From: Paramecium pentaurelia
Lineage: Eukaryota > Ciliophora > Oligohymenophorea > Peniculida > Parameciidae
DNA: 64,000 nucleotides
Direction: 5' to 3'
Assembly: GCA_905183005.1 (NCBI GenBank)
Contig: CAJJDO010000018.1
Location: 131,210 to 195,209 of the forward strand
Both the position numbers and the translations under genes were made by a program. The notes below the pieces were generated by a model. The model was not told the origin of the DNA and made no database searches. It worked only from the letters and a program-made list of their open reading frames with translations. Below, piece after piece: positions 11,988 through 24,800 of the stretch; positions within the stretch are counted from its first letter, which is position 1; each line of letters begins with the position of its first letter.

Positions 11988-13168
11988 ATGAGTTGGAAAG
12001 TAAATGTGTTTAAATAACCAAGATTAAAGAATCTGTTCCCAGAGTAAAATTAACACATTTATCTAAAACCAATATTATTGATGTATGGGCTCATAATTTC
12101 ATGGCTGAAATTACAGAAATAGCTTCACTTATTGAAGAATTTAATGTTATATCATTAGTAATGATTGTAATGAATTTAGGATACAGAATTTCCAGGAACA
12201 GAGTATGATCAACCAGAAAATGATGATAAGGTGAGTTGAATGTAAAAATAATAGGATTATGAATATTAATAATTAGTAAGAAATGTTTAAAAATACAAAC
12301 TTATATAACTTGGAATAAGCTTAGCAAATGAAGCTGGAGAAGTACCTTTGGTTAAGAACACATGGCAATTTCATTTTAAATTTAATTCATAGTATATAAA
12401 CAATTAAAATTAGATATGATTAATTAATGAATCCTGTTAAGGTTATGTTAGAATAGGCAGGAATTAGGTTTGATGATTTAGCATCTAAAGGAATAGATTA
12501 TTCTTTATTTTGTGAAATAGTTACTGGAAGTGGTATTACTATATATAAAAATAAGGACTAATCTTAAATGATGAAATTAAATATGTAGTATTTCATGGGG
12601 AATTTGATTTTGGTTATTTATTACATTTGTTTCATCATTCAGGAATTCCAGATACATAAGAAGAATTTTATAAAATGATGAAACTTTATTTTCCATAGAT
12701 TTATGATTTGAAATATATTTTAAAAGACAATCAAAAATATAAAGATGCTGGATTAAGTAGATTAGCTACCAAAGTTGAAGTGACTCGTATAGGACCAGAA
12801 CATTAAGCAGGATCAGATGCTTTACTTACATTATAATGCTATTATCAATTGAAATTTTGTTTCCCAGATTTATAAAGTGATTTTGAAAAAAATATGAACA
12901 TAATCTATGGTATTGGTAAAGGCTATGTTCCAAATAAGTATTTATTATATTATATTTAAGTCGACGAAAAACTTATGCATCTAGTTCATAGACACCAGAC
13001 CCAGGATTATAAGTAAATCAAATAGATTAATAATATTACTACAATCAAAATTTCTAATATGAAGAACTTCAAAATTCTTATTATCAATATGGATAACAAT
13101 TCATGAATTACAATTATTTTTAATATCAAATGCATGAGCCTGATCAATAGAAGAGGAAAGGTTATTGA
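11988..13168 (+). CDS. CAF1/CNOT7-like deadenylase (CCR4-NOT subunit)
   Basis: A DEDD-family 3'-5' exoribonuclease that shortens mRNA poly(A) tails within CCR4-NOT. After NIIDVWAHNFMAEITEIASL comes the catalytic DTEFPG, then KYKLIQLGISLANEAGE, WQFHFKFN, GIDYSLFCEIVTGSGLILN, FHGEFDFGYLLHLF (second acidic motif), and CYYQLKFCFPDL. The residues SDALLT correspond to the last motif. Short introns are needed after ISL, after NDDK, around NSQYDQL, in TGSG and after GYVPNK; all are 22-24 nt. An unusual Tyr/Gln/Asn-rich tail (for example NQIDQQYYYNQNFQYEELQ) ends in QKRKGY before TGA and may help granule association (inference). The exact start is unresolved: MSWK at 11988 is the best ATG but needs a further intron or correction. 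Confidence 0.85.
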
Positions 13169-13328
13169 ATATTAAATAATTATGAATTAAAACTTATTAA
13201 TTGATTTTGCCCTATTATAGGATACTTATTGTAAAATTGATTAATCTTCAATATGAATTCTATAATTATTCTAATACTTATTAGAATAGTTATATAATTA
13301 TTTATTAAATATTAAATTTTAGAATTGA

Positions 13329-15206
13329 ATGGATTAAGATTCAAAATTGAGCTAATTCATTTCTCCTAGATAGAATGCTTTACAAATATAAGATTAGGAT
13401 GAAACACAAAAAGTGAATGAATCTTAATAAAAAATGATTTTTAAAAGTAAAATACAGAAATTCAGAACTGAAGACTTCTCATTAAGAAAAAAACTATAAA
13501 ACTAGAGTCTGTTTGGAAAAATGAAAGTATTATGTAAAGGGATGCAATAATATATTTACATATTATTAGAAGATCCTAACTCTTCTTTAATAGCTTATTG
13601 TTTGCAATTCCTATTACTAACTAGTATATTGTTGTCATGTGTTGCAATTATTGTAGATTCATTAATGGAAAACAGTATGATATTTAATAATAAAATAGAA
13701 AGTAATTCTCAATATGACGACATTTCATTTTATTTAGAATATTATCTATTCATTTTCTTTGGTTTAGAATATTTATTGAGAATGTTTAGTTCAACTGCTT
13801 TTGATTCTAAATTAGTCAAATTTATTTTTTCTCCTTTAAATTTAATAGATTTACTTGCAATAATGCCTTTTTTATTTAATCTCATTTTTGAAGGTGCTAG
13901 TCTATCTGGATTAAGAGTAATTAGAATTATCCGATTTATGAGAGTGTTTAGATTATTTAAACTTTCAAGATTTATGAAGGATATGTTAATGATTGTAAAT
14001 ATATGAATCACTTAAAAAGGCAGATACAGTAAAGCATTCAGCCAAAGACATAATAATATTGATTACAATGTTCTTTTTTTTGGTTTTATTTTTCTCCATT
14101 GTAATGTATTATTTGGAATATGATGATAACCAAATAATTGAAGATGAATAAAAAATCCATTCAATTACTGAAGCTGTTTGGTGGTGTATAGCAACAATGA
14201 CTACAGTTGGATATGGTGATAAAGTACCTTTGAGTGTTCCAGGAAAATTTATAGCTTGTATAGCAGCCTTTCTTGGAATTACATCTATTTCATTGTATAT
14301 AATAAAAATTAAAATAGACCTGTTGCTGTTATGGGAATGAATTTGACTTAAACATTAAAAGAACACGAAGAAAATATAGAAATTTAAAAATTGAAGGATT
14401 AATTTGTAATGGAAAATGATACAGAATTTATTAATAATAAAAGAGAATAAACACAATTAAATATTAAAGAATTGAAATTTATGGAAAGAAGATTAGAATA
14501 ATTATTAGAAAATAATTAGAAAGTAATGGATTATGTTGAATAATCTCAATAATTATTTGATGAAGTAACTTAAGATCTAATGAGTTTATATTCAGCCTTG
14601 ACTGAATAATTAGATCTCCATATAGAGACAAAAATGAAGAATTTGAAAGCTAGACATCGTGTAATTTTTATATAGTATTTATTTTAGATAATGAAAATGG
14701 AAAAGAATCTTAATCAAAAGAAATCAATAGAATTGAGTTAAATAGTATCAGCATTTAAAGAAAAATAGAAATTGATATCTTAAGGTTCTATTCTAATGTG
14801 TGAAGAAAGTTAAGCTGATGTCTTTAGTATTGCAAGTAGATAAAGCAAATAATATACTGCAAGAAAGAGTTAAAAATTAAGAAGTAAAAATAATAGAGGC
14901 TCTTATATGTGTGTTATTAATAATAGCAATCATAATCCATTTAAAACTTAAACAGATTATAATGATCCAGATCCTCATTAGAATAGTATTATCTATGCTT
15001 AAGTCAGTTCAAGAAATTCCGCATTTAATTAAGATATGTTATAAAATATAGGTGGAAATGCTGAATTTAAATTCAATCTTGAAGAATCAAGTGGTAATAT
15101 TGATGAAGATGATGATAATGGAGTTGATCTAAGCAGTAAAATGTAAAGTATCTCAAACATTTAAGACTTTAAATTGAAAAATAGTATTAAAAATAATAAT
15201 TTATGA
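13329..15206 (+). CDS. voltage-gated K+ channel (Kv/KCNQ-like)
   Basis: Six-transmembrane plasma or ciliary membrane K+ channel. A soluble N-terminus of about 85 residues is followed by S1 (CLQFLLLTSILLSCVAIIVD), S2 (YYLFIFFGLEYLLRMFS), S3 (NLIDLLAIMPFLFNL) and a charged S4 (LRVIRIIRFMRVFRLFKLSR). S5 is ITMFFFLVLFFSIVMYYLE, the pore helix is WWCIATMT and the selectivity filter TTVGYGD; S6 follows. A 23-nt intron after TSISL restores PVAVMGMNLTQTLKEHEE. The long C-terminal half is coiled coil (for example KELKFMERRLEQLLENNQ) and then Ser/Asn-rich, with no cyclic-nucleotide domain that I can see. After MLMI (about 13995-14020) the frame changes: either a 25-nt intron ending AAG or a one-base error before YESLKKADTVKHSAKD. 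Confidence 0.9.
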
Positions 15207-15691
15207 ACTGCTATGATTAATAATTTTTCTTATATAGTAATCTTATCAATTCTATGATATAAAATATATAAAAATAAGAAATGAGTTCATATCCAAGAAA
15301 TTTATCAAAATAATTAACTAGATTTTTATTTAATTAAATATTCAATTTGATTTATAGAAATATTAAATAATCAATTATAGGAATAACTAAATGATTGATT
15401 TGTTAACATTACCTTTCATTTGATTTTGACTCACACTACAATTAAAATTTATTATGAATGATTAATAATTATATAATTATAATAAATCACATATATTTTA
15501 ATTTATATTCTAATTTTTTATAAAAAATAAAGACATTAATTATTTGATAATTATATATATATATGTTAAAATAAAAATTCATATTATGAAAATTGATTTC
15601 ATCATATTCTTTTATTCATTCATATTAATTATTAAATTTGATTAGGATACTAGTAAAAGAATTAAATATATTAAATGATTTATATTGAGTT
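15207..15691. other. 3' intergenic spacer, no gene seen
   Basis: AT-rich spacer between two convergent genes, with TA-rich runs near 15550. No coding or RNA signal recognised. Confidence 0.4.
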
Positions 15692-16433
15692 TCATTACTA
15701 AAACTATGATGCAAATTTATTGATCAAATTTAATTGTTATTCCAATTATAAAGGAGCACATCGTTTTAATAAATTAATAATTAACACAGCATCATTTCCT
15801 TTTATCCAAATTCTACCATTTTTACCAACACAAACTTCAAAACTAGAATGTTTACTTATTTCCTTAAATAATTCTGGTTTAGTTTAAGAACTTAAAAGAC
15901 TTTATACAAAATTTAAAGGCAAATCTACAATAACTCCTCCAATTAATTCTCTAAATAGATTTTCTCCAGTTGTCTATATATTAAATAGATATTATTACCC
16001 ATTCTTTTTTGCTTTAAGGATTTATACATGATAATTTGCCTTTTAAATAATGATTCAATTCAATAACTCTAGCATATATAAATTATCCAATTTAAATATT
16101 TGGTTTATTCTTTTTTGTTGCTCCTTCAAAATCCATTTAATTTAGATTATATATTAATCCATTCCCAAGATCACAAAAATAATATTCACTATTTTTCCCA
16201 GTTACTTAGACAATCACATAATCTTCAATTTCAGGTGTGTAATATATTGGATTATGACAAATAGCAATTTTTTATTTATCTATCCAAAACCAACCTGCAT
16301 GTTTAGTTTCTATTTCAAGTGATTTAGTAATGTTGACATCTTACTTATTAGTTTTTATTGTATTGCCAATAACTAAACTCTTTAATGGTATTCTTTCACC
16401 AGGTAAAGTTATATATACAAGAGCACTTTACAT
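15692..16433 (-). CDS. RRP40: exosome complex subunit RRP40 (EXOSC3)
   Basis: Cap subunit of the RNA exosome, binding RNA entering the 3'-5' degradation channel in nucleus and cytoplasm. The order is an N-terminal domain, an S1 domain (YVIVQVTGKNSEYYFCDLG) with the diagnostic MDFEGATKKNKPNIQIGQFI (family: FEGATKRNRPNV..GD), then a KH domain containing KHSSFEVCVGKNGRIWIKG and ending LINLLKRCAPLQ. One 25-nt intron lies at 15974-15998. The length of about 239 residues is normal. The start MQSALVYITLPGERIPLKSL is the first ATG of the frame. Confidence 0.9.
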
Positions 16434-16644
16434 TAAAAATAATTTAATTTATGGCTTAAGAATTTAAATATATCAATAATAATAGATTCTTATATAAAGT
16501 ATAGATTAATTATGAGTATAATACTAAAGTTATTAATAAATTTTGTTATTTGATTATTTATAATATTAAAAATGGAATGAAAATGTTTGAAAGTATATAT
16601 TATAAAAATATTAACAAAAATGATGAATAAGGTTGATTCAGATA

Positions 16645-18216
16645 TCAATGTAAATTAAATAGATTTTTCCTAACATTCTACACTTTATTCACATTATATG
16701 GTTTTTTAGCTGCTTAAATTAATTCTTATTAAGCTTCATGTAGGATATCGCAAATGCGATTTGCTGCATTTTTCTTACTGTGAATAATAACAGTATTTGG
16801 ACAAGTTGTATTAGACTATTATAATTAATATTTAATATTACATCACTTTAGATTGGAGTAGTTAGAGATGAGTTTTCTATTTCTTTTGTAAGCATTTCAC
16901 TAAATTCATTGATTTCTTATTCATTTTGAAAATCCTCTTCTTTATAGAATTATTAAAATTATTATTATGTTATGATATTTTCTTATAGAAGTGTTTCTAA
17001 AACTACTTATCTACTTGATAATCTTGATTGATGTTTTGGTTTAATATTAGGAGATAACATTGGAGAATCATCAAATTGTTAAGATGAAAAATAAAATTAT
17101 TTATTTAATTGAACTTCTTCAAATTCATCAGATGAATCCATAATACTTGATCTAATTGTATTAAATGTTTCTAATAAATTTAATTTAGAATTTTAAGATA
17201 AATGATTTTATCTTTAATATGGTTATGAATTGAGTAATCTATAGAATTCACTTTCTCCAAAGTAATTGATAAATATTTAATTAAACAAGAGTTCTTAAAC
17301 AGATTAAACATTATTATTAATCATTTCTTATATAATCTCTTTTTAATCAGGGAATCTATTATATATAATTAATTAACATACTTTGTAATTAAGTAAGCCT
17401 TAATTAATTGAACATCTTAAAATATTTCTTTAGAATATTCATACGTCATTCTTTCAATCATACTATTATCTAAGATTTCCATATTGCAATTATCATCTAA
17501 CAGAATGATATTTGAAATCTATAATAATATAAATAAGATTTTTACTTTAAATTGATTTAGAATGAATCCTTCATTATGGTATTTGTACAACATTTTTAAT
17601 AAACCAAAATACTATAATTCAAAGGATAACTCTTCAATAGGTTTTCCATTTAAATATGAAATAACAATATAGACATATTGTTCATCTTCATATATATATT
17701 CATATTTTTAGTTCCTAATTATCCATTTTAAATATTATTTTCCTTCAGATTTTGAATACTTTTTTATTGATTTAATCATCCCACTCATTTTATCTCGAGC
17801 TTACAATATCTATTTCATTATAACAAAATATTACTGAGAATTTTTCCAATTAGAACAACACTTTCTCAATTTCATAATACTATTGAATATCCAAGTGTAT
17901 GCATTTTTAGTTAATCATTTAGTAAAACTACTATAAATTAGGCCCGTTGATATTTATTTAACCAAATTTATTTTGAAGAGTCACTCCTCTCTCATCTAAA
18001 TTAACATATGTTTCCACTAAATTTATATATTAACTATTGGCATATAATTGACCTGAGATCACTTTAAATTTATATAGATTGTTATCAGAGTAAAGCTCAA
18101 ATGTTTATTCCTTCAAATTAATCAAAATAATTTACTTCTTCATCATCTGAATTCATTACCCATTTATCTTAAACTGGATTCCAAAAGGATTCAGCAAATA
18201 TAGAATCTTAAATCAT
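16645..18216 (-). CDS. divergent protein-kinase-like protein
   Basis: Built like members of a large Paramecium kinase family. The N-terminal PH-like module reads ESFWNPVQDKWVMNSDDEEV, then LYKFKVISGQLYANSQYI, followed by a linker (DIQQYYEIEKVL) that normally leads into the glycine loop. The kinase region is degenerate: FQLEKFSVIFCYNEIDIV in place of the G-loop, MIKSIKK as a possible beta-3 lysine, EDEQYVYIVISYLNGKPIEE as the hinge, and the catalytic loop replaced by EGFILNQF...SNIILLDDN, with no HRD and no DFG (NMEILDNSM). The C-terminal tail is Gln-rich and acidic (RSSIMDSSDEFEEVQLN), and a 26-nt intron precedes SNTTCPNTVIIHSKKNAANR. At least two frame changes (near 18140 and 17800) lack clear introns, so this may be a pseudogene or may carry errors. 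Confidence 0.6.
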
Positions 18217-19628
18217 TTATCTAAATATTTTTTTTAATAATTATCATTTTATAGCTTATAATAAATACTTATATAGCCTTTCATATCATTTTCGAATTTT
18301 ATATATATAATACAATTCATTTATACCAAATTTAATTAATCATTTATTACAAATTTGTAAGATTTACCACTTTACGACTAATTATATATATTTCATTTTC
18401 AATTAAACATATAAATCAATTTCTTTTATCTTTGATTCCACCTTATAAATATCCTTTATTTCATTAAATTATCAAAATATTATTCATTCCAATTCTAAAA
18501 TTGAAGTTCTAAAATTTATACTAATCTTAAAATGCGTTTAAGCATTTTGTTTTATCTATCAATTAAGATTATTTTCAAATGGTATATATTTCCAAAAACT
18601 TTTAATTATTAAATAGTACTCCTTAAATTCTAAAACCACTATATTTTTCTTATTTCTTTATTTTGATGATTTTAATATATATAAATAACTGAATTCGATA
18701 ATTTATTATTTATTGATGAAAATCAAATAAACTGAATAATATATTATTATTTATTTATTAAAATAAATAATATATTTCATGAATTCCATAAATATTTATA
18801 AAAAAAAGATATTGAATACATTAAATATAATATTTATCATATTTAGATGTAGTATAATCATAATATAAATAATAATCATTTTAAATTTTTACAATTAATT
18901 TAAAGTTTAATTAATTAGATTCCATTTTCATTAATTAATCATTCATTTTTGAATTGATTTCTAATAAAAATTCTATTTTGTCCTATTTATAGAATAAAAA
19001 TTAAAAATATCTTTTAGAATATATAAAATAATTAATATTGAGTTATTATCTCTTTTTTAATTAATTAATATTATATAAAAAAGAAAAAAAATATATAATT
19101 AATATTAAAGAATATAAACAAAAAATTACTAAGTCATCATATTTTATTAATTAAGAAATTTTATAAACATAATTCTAATGAAAGAAAATATAATAAAATA
19201 TTTTTAAACTCTAAAGATTTAATAATATTTTATAAAATTGGTTTTATTAAAAAGATATTAATTTTGTAAAATTAAACACTTATTTAATTTATTATTTATT
19301 GAATAAAATTCTTTTATTTTTAAATATAAATATTGAATAATATTAGAAATGCAGAATAGTAAATAAGATATTCTTTTTTAAATTCTTTTTTTTTTATTTG
19401 ATAAATATTTGTAAAATTGATTGAAAACTAATTTTTTAAGGTTCTATTTTTCAAAATAAAGGAATTAAATATAAAAATTCTATTAATAATTTGAATTTAT
19501 AAATAATGATTAATTTATAGAAATTGAAATTAAAATAAAGTAGTAGAAGCAAATCATGAATTCTAGATAAGATGAAAGAAATAATAAAAATTATCAATTA
19601 TTAAATTATAAATTGTGATTAACAATTA
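18217..19628. other. long AT-rich intergenic region, no gene seen
   Basis: About 1.4 kb, unusually long for this genome. The part from 18600 to 19560 is almost pure A/T with many A and T runs and a near-palindromic TAATATATTATTATTTATTT-like stretch around 18735-18775. It lies between two divergent genes and must contain their promoters. No protein or RNA signature was found. Confidence 0.5.
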
Positions 19629-21678
19629 ATGTTAACTAGAAGAAAAAGTTCTGAATTAATTGAACCAGAGATTCTTAAAAAGATCAAAGGAAATGAAGAG
19701 AGCAACTTGAAAGCATATATAAAAAACAAATAGACAAGAAAAGTTTTAGAAGTAAGATTTTTAACATTAACATGAAAGAGTCGTGGCTTCACCAATTTAT
19801 TTCCAATCCAATAATAATGTTTTGAAACCATTTATAATGGAGATGATATAATAGGGTAGGATAGAACAGGTTCAGGTAAAACTCTTGCGTATTGTCTTCC
19901 AATTCTTGAAAGAATACGAGGACTAGGATTAAAATAAAATAAAAATCCTTATGTATTAGTATTATTACCAACAAGAGAATTGGCAATCCAAGTGACTACT
20001 GAATTCAATTCTATTTTACATAAAGAACATGAATACAGGATCTATAGTATATATGGTGGTACAGATCTTAGAAACTAAATTGATTAAGTGAGATAAGGAT
20101 GTGAAATAGTAGTAGGAACACCTGGAAGAATATAAGATCTTTTAGAAAGAAAGGTTCTAAAATTAGATGAAATTTAAGTGGTTGTATTGGATGAAGCAGA
20201 TCAAATGTTGAATTTTGGATTTTAGGAAAATATTGAAAAGATTATGTCTTATTTTAATGATAGAAAAATTTAAATGCTTTTATTTAGTGCTACTATACCT
20301 GATTGGGTAAAAGAATTATCATAGAAATATATGGAAAGTAATACTAAACACATAAATTTAATTAACAGAAATGAGGTAAAATTATTAATCTAATATTTAG
20401 AGTTAAACTTCTAAAACAGTCAAACATTATGCTTTATAATGTGCAAGAAATTAATTATCAGGTGCAATTGGTGATGTAGTTTCAGTTTATGGTGGAAGAC
20501 ATGCTAGAACTATTATCTTTTGTGAAACTAAAAGAGAATGTAATGAAATTATTTTACATTCTAAATTACCTGCTGAAACATAACCATTACATGGAGATAT
20601 TCCTTAATAATAAAGAACAGTGACATTTGAAGGATTTAAGAATGGAAAATTCAAATGTTTGGTTGCAACCAATGTTGCAGCTAGAGGTTTGGATTTCCCA
20701 TAAGTAGATTTGATTATTTAATGTAATCCTCCTAAAGATATTGAATCATATATTCATAGATCAGGTAGAACTGGTAGAGCTGGAAAGGATGGAATATGTA
20801 TCACTTTTTATTCAAAGAAGGATATGAGTTTGATTGAAAGAGTTGAAAGAGTAGCTAAAATAAAATTCATTAAAATATCTACTCCTTAACATTAAGATAT
20901 TATAAAAGCAAGTTCAAGAGATTTATAAACTAGTTTATAAGTAGTTAGTAAAGAAATTGTTGATTTGTTTTTACCTGTGGCTTAAGAAATTATATCTAGA
21001 TGTGATCCTGTAGAGGCTTTGGCTAGAGCTTTGGCTTGTGTAAGTGGATACAAAGACAAATTATAGAATAGATCTATGTTGGGATCTTTTGAGGGATATT
21101 TAACATATGTATTAAGAACATCAACTCCATTTTAAGCTTGTGGTTACATTTGGAAATTCTTAAAGAATAATTTCTCTGAATAAATTTGTAATGGTATTAA
21201 AGGAATGAAAAAATTAAGAAATGAGAATGGTGTTGCATTTGATATTAGTGAAGATGTCAAAGAAGAATTTGAAAATTAATATTAGGAAATATCATAAAAT
21301 GGATATTGTAGAGGAATAGAAATAGAATAGGCTACTACTCTTCCAGATATAATTGAAGAATAATTCTAGGCTTATTAAAACAATTATTATTAATAACCAA
21401 CAGTTTAAGTTTCATAAGCAGTTAAAAAAGAATAAGAAATATTTATTGGAGGATTAGATTTTAAAATATCAGAAGATGAAATAAAAAATGAATTTAAAAA
21501 TAGAGGAATTGAGTTATTGAATCTTAGATTATTAAGGGGTTAAGATGGTTAATCAAAAGGATCTGCTTTTGGAGTATGTAAAACTAAAGAAATGGTATCA
21601 GTAGCATTAACATAAAATGGAACTAAATTTAGAGGTAGAAATATTCGTGTAAATATGTCAAATGAAAAACCTAAATGA
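19629..21678 (+). CDS. DDX21/DDX50 (Gu)-type DEAD-box RNA helicase with C-terminal RRM
   Basis: ATP-dependent RNA helicase, probably nucleolar and acting in rRNA processing (family knowledge). RecA1 has RGFTNLFPIQ (Q motif), DRTGSGKTLAY (Walker A), LLPTRELAIQV, GTPGRIQDLL, VLDEADQML (DEAD), and FSATIP (SAT). RecA2 has TIIFCETKREC, PLHGDIPQQQRT, LVATNVAARGLDFP and YIHRSGRTGRAGK. A GUCT domain follows (ARALACVSGYKDKLQNRSML) and the protein ends in an RRM (IFIGGLDFKISEDEIKNEF ... GSAFGVCKTKEM ... IRVNMSNEKPK). A 25-nt intron lies at 20376-20400; another of about 27 nt, ending AAG, is needed after RKVLE. The order DEAD-GUCT-RRM matches bacterial CsdA-like and plastid RH3-like or Gu proteins in part. 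Confidence 0.93.
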
Positions 21679-21851
21679 TAATTTATTGTATATATATATA
21701 TATATATAGTAAAATAAATTATTAACATTCGATATAATAGAATTGAAATAAATAAAATAATTATTAATAAATTACATCTATATATAAAGAGATTCTATAT
21801 AGTGTTAAAATTGTTAATATAAATATAAATAAAGCTATAGCTTCAATTGAA

Positions 21852-24800
21852 ATGAATTAGTTGTTAACTTTATTAGGGAAGAATTTCACTTTACATTTTA
21901 GATCACGAACATTTTGGATTAATCTTTATATTCCAATATTAAGCATACTTATATCTTAAGGTCCTTAAATAAGCTTTTTTGTATAATTATTACCTATATT
22001 TATTTGTTTGAATAACAATGGAATTATCAGATAAACCATTTATTTATTTGTATAAGAAAGAACTAATAAATCTAAAGAATTTTAAATTTAAATGGGTTTG
22101 AATATATTTTCATATTATTCATCTTGGATTATTACTGCTATTACTTTAAGCTTTGCTATTTCATTAATATATTTGATTCCTTTTTTTATTATGGAATTAA
22201 ATAATGTAGGTTTAGTAACAGTTAATGCATTTATATTTATATATGGAGATATATTGTATACTATAGCATTATCATCTTTCATGCTTTTCTTAAGTATATT
22301 TTTTGAAAGTCCACTCAAAGCAAGTGAATTTTTGAGTCTATTAAATGTAATATCTTCATTTGCATCTTATGTTAACTTTTATCCTTATCCTGAATATTCA
22401 GTTTTTGGTTAATTGCCTGCTCTATTTTTACCTTAATCAGCATTTTAAATGTTGTTGTTCAGTTAATATTGGATTTTTAATTAAAATTACGTTTGTTTAA
22501 GTAAAGCCACATATATAACATTTTTAATATTCTAAATAATATTTTATTTGTTTTGTTTTATTTACTTTGATCTAAATAGAGGAATTCTAAAGAACAAAAT
22601 ATGGAATTGTTTCAAAAAATAAAATTAATTACATGTGTTTCTTTAAGAAGAAACATGTGATTAAACTAATGGAAATGGAACTTAATAACTTTAAAAACCA
22701 TTTTTAAATATTTAATAATAGGATTATGAAATTTAAGGATAATCTATTATTAAAACAGAAAATTTAAGTTATTAAATTGGAGAATAATAAATTCTAAAGT
22801 ATATTAATTTAGATGTTTATTAAAATGAAACATATTGTTTAGTTGGACCTTAAAAGACAGGTAAATCAACATTGATAAAGATTCTTTAAGGATTAATTTA
22901 AAAAACATCAGGATAATATAAATTATTTGGATAAGATTTTGATAAAAATGCTAAAAAATAGATTGGTATATGTATGTAATAAGATATTTTGTATGAAGAT
23001 TTAACAGTATTAGAGCATCTTTAATTTTATGGGACTATAAAAGGAATAGATGAAGAATAATTAAATATTTAAATTAATATTATTCTTAATATTTGCTAAT
23101 TAATTGGAGAAATTAATTTAAAGGCATGCAAATTAAATGGCTTAAATTCTAGAAAATTATGTTTAGCCATTTCAATGATTGGAAATCCTTAAGTATTATT
23201 TTATGATGAACCAAGTTAAAATTTAGATGCATATGGAAAATAGTAAATTTGGTAATTATTAAAGTAAATTCGATTGAATAGAACAATAGTATTTACTAGT
23301 TAGTATTTTGAAGAGGCTGAAAATATAGCCAATAGAATGGGAGTATTATTAAATGGTTAAATTGTAGCATAAGGAACACCAGAGTTCATTTAAAATAATT
23401 TTGGTATTGGATATAATTTGAATATGTAATTTACAGATGAAAATCAATTATTTATTGAAAAACCAAAGATTCAATCATAATTATAATAAATTGATAGTTT
23501 AATATAAGCAATATAAAGAAATGAAACAACTATGTTTTGTGTATTACCTATCAATAAAATAGATTCATTTCATTAACTATTTTATTATTTAGAATAGAAT
23601 TCTAAATGTAGCTTCTCTTTAAAATATAATTAAATAGATGATTGTTATAAGACTATTGATTGCTTAGAGAATTAAGATAATCTAGATTTTAATGCTCAAG
23701 GAATATTTCAATAATAACCTTAAATTTAATTAAAATGTCAAATTTAAAGTTTAATTAAAAGAAAATTATTATTAATTTTTACTGAAAAAGAAAAATAACT
23801 TAAATATATATTTTTATATTTTTTAATTACATTAGCTGTGATGTTTGGAATGTTTTCAGCATTTAGATTTGTGTTTTTCTATTTAGGAATTAAGGCAATG
23901 ACATGTGTTTTATTTACTGATTTTTAATTTGAAGAAAAGAATACTTAAATGAAATAATTTTTATTAGCTAGTGGTGTACCTCTTCGTACATATTGGATAA
24001 GTACTCTATTAGCAGATATGATAGTTTCATTTTTTGAAGGTATCTATACTGCAAGTTTATTATGGATTTATAATGTTGGCCATTTTGGATTTCATTTTTT
24101 TGGTGTTATCTTGTTAATAACTTTTTTTGGTTTTTCTTTAAGTTGCTAAGTAAATTATTTTATGCAAAAATAAAAATCAGGAAATTTTAGTTTTGGAATA
24201 CCTTTTTTAAGTATATTTGTATTTTATCTCATATTTTTATGTGTTATGTTAGGAATAGCATAACCAGGATTAACTCCTAGTGTATCTCTTTTAGCTATGT
24301 TGATGATGATAGTTTCACCATATATGGCATGTTATATTGGATTTGGAATGAGTCCAAGTCTACTGAACTTAGCTATTTTTGGTTATTGGTCTTGTCTATT
24401 ATTTTTATTAATTGGAGGAGTCTTTTATTTTTTAATTTTAGTTACTACAGAATCTAAATAACACAATTAAATAGAATAAGAAATGCATGATACAAATGCT
24501 GTAATCGATTTATAAGATGTTCAGTGGAAATATGGAACTATTGTAACAAAAGAGAAGATAAATATGTAAATTAATAAATAAGAGATATTTGGATTAGTAG
24601 GACCTAAAAATGCTGGAAAAACTTAATTGATTAATTTAATTAATAATTATGATAAACCTGTTAATGGAAAAATAAGAATACGAGATTAATATACTCATGT
24701 TGGTTTAGCACCTCAATATTCAATTTTCAAATCATTACTAACTGTATAATAAATGTTAGAATTCTTTGGTAATATCAAAGGATAATAAAATCTTAATTAA

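Noticed and set aside
13742..14011. Minus-strand open frame of 89 codons opposite the K+ channel
   Set aside because: It is the antisense shadow of S2-S4, whose plus-strand reading gives classical channel motifs.
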